Source: Oligoflexia bacterium
Lineage (GTDB): Bacteria > Bdellovibrionota > UBA1018
NCBI GenBank assembly: GCA_903928955.1
Contig: CAIYTD010000061.1
Location: 1 to 13,723 of the forward strand
DNA length: 13,723 bases
Direction of reading: 5' to 3'
Shown: piece after piece, positions 13,587 to 13,723 of the stretch
How positions within the stretch are numbered: position 1 is the stretch's first letter
Layout of the letters: each line of letters begins with the position of its first letter
Notes under the pieces: generated by a model
Seen by the model: the letters and a program-made list of their open reading frames with translations, nothing else
Database searches by the model: none
What the model was told of the DNA's origin: nothing
Translations under genes and position numbers: made by a program

Positions 13587-13723
13587 TTACAACATATGGG
13601 TAAAAGTAAGCTCTTTAGAGGCGGGTAGTTTACCTTCTTTATCATCCCAGATCATTGGAGCTAGGAAGTTGTAACTGTTAGTGGCTCTTTTTAGTGTCAT
13701 AAATACGATTTGTTCAATTCTCA
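13587..13723 (-). CDS. Possible 3' part of an unidentified CDS, cut by the IS relic
   Basis: A minus-strand frame is open from the window edge to TAA at 13587-13589, giving about 45 residues: RIEQIVFMTLKRATNSYNF, LAPMIWDDKEGKLPASKEL, then TFTHML. The last eight codons are inside the insertion-sequence terminal repeat, so the natural C-terminus may have been lost on insertion. I do not recognise the family. A run this long is only weakly above chance, but the composition looks protein-like. No matching continuation is obvious on the left side of the element. Confidence 0.3.
   Translation of the reverse strand, partial: RIEQIVFMTLKRATNSYNFLAPMIWDDKEGKLPASKELTFTHML
13590..13610. repeat. Terminal inverted repeat, right end of the IS relic
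   Basis: Exact reverse complement of 12646-12666 over 21 bp. It marks the transposase 5' side of the element and overlaps the stop of the minus-strand frame that enters from the window edge. Confidence 0.92.
13611..13633. repeat. Imperfect direct repeat, right copy
   Basis: Begins directly at the outer edge of the right terminal repeat and resembles 12601-12625. On the minus strand it reads GTAAACTACCCGCCTCTAAA, which looks like one half of a CCCGCC/GGCGGG hairpin whose other arm may have been displaced by the insertion. Confidence 0.4.

Larger units (their letters stand above)
12646..13610 (-). mobile_element. Relic insertion sequence, IS4 family (Tn5/IS50-like)
   Basis: The 965-bp element is bounded by perfect 21-bp terminal inverted repeats and filled by one minus-strand transposase remnant of Tn5 type. 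Complete relatives are usually about 1.4-1.6 kb, so roughly a third is missing through internal deletion. The flanks 12637-12645 and 13611-13619 do not match, so no target-site duplication of about 9 bp is visible; either it decayed or flanking DNA was rearranged. Because both ends are intact, the relic could still be moved in trans by a full-length relative elsewhere, if one exists. Confidence 0.85.

Noticed and set aside
1..13723. CRISPR array, rRNA, riboswitch or replication origin
   Set aside because: No regularly spaced repeats, no rRNA-like stretches, no recognised riboswitch core and no DnaA-box cluster were seen by eye.

Overview
The window looks like a piece of an AT-rich chromosome from a Gram-negative (diderm) bacterium. 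Evidence for an outer membrane is a LolB-like lipoprotein, a small beta-barrel protein ending in Phe, and a TolB/PD40-type propeller protein with a secretion signal. The mix of a TPR protein next to a LolB-like lipoprotein, a stand-alone PHA_DNA_bind regulator and GroESL with Hsp33 resembles deltaproteobacterial or Bdellovibrio-like lineages. That placement is an inference from gene content only.

Left part (1-6640). Behind a 28-bp perfect palindrome lie six genes, all on the minus strand and closely spaced: TPR protein, LolB-like lipoprotein, then the oligopeptide ABC transporter genes oppB, oppC, oppD and oppF. The four transporter genes overlap or nearly abut and encode two permeases and two ATPases. 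No substrate-binding protein gene is present. The palindrome and a second small hairpin (101-183) sit just past the oppF stop and probably end or protect the transcript.

Middle part (6640-8990). A divergent region of about 300 bp leads on the plus strand to a possible 50-codon ORF, a 120-aa PhaR-type regulator and an outer-membrane beta-barrel protein. The barrel gene converges on hslO (Hsp33), and the two stop codons overlap.

Chaperone part (8096-11350). groES and groEL form a minus-strand operon with good ribosome sites and a strong terminator, followed in the same direction by hslO. Together they make a protein-quality-control cluster: ATP-driven folding plus a redox-activated holdase. 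The divergent groES leader has no CIRCE element. It contains a short plus-strand ORF-like segment that aligns with the one upstream of the PhaR gene; this unexplained paralogous pair is the most interesting signal I found.

Right part (11346-13723). A PD40/TolB-like propeller protein is followed by tRNA-Phe(GAA) with encoded CCA. Next comes a 965-bp relic of an IS4/Tn5-type insertion sequence, with perfect 21-bp terminal inverted repeats but a transposase broken by a nonsense codon, two frame changes and internal deletions. A reading frame entering from the right edge stops inside the insertion sequence's terminal repeat and may be a gene cut by the insertion. No CRISPR array, rRNA or origin was seen.
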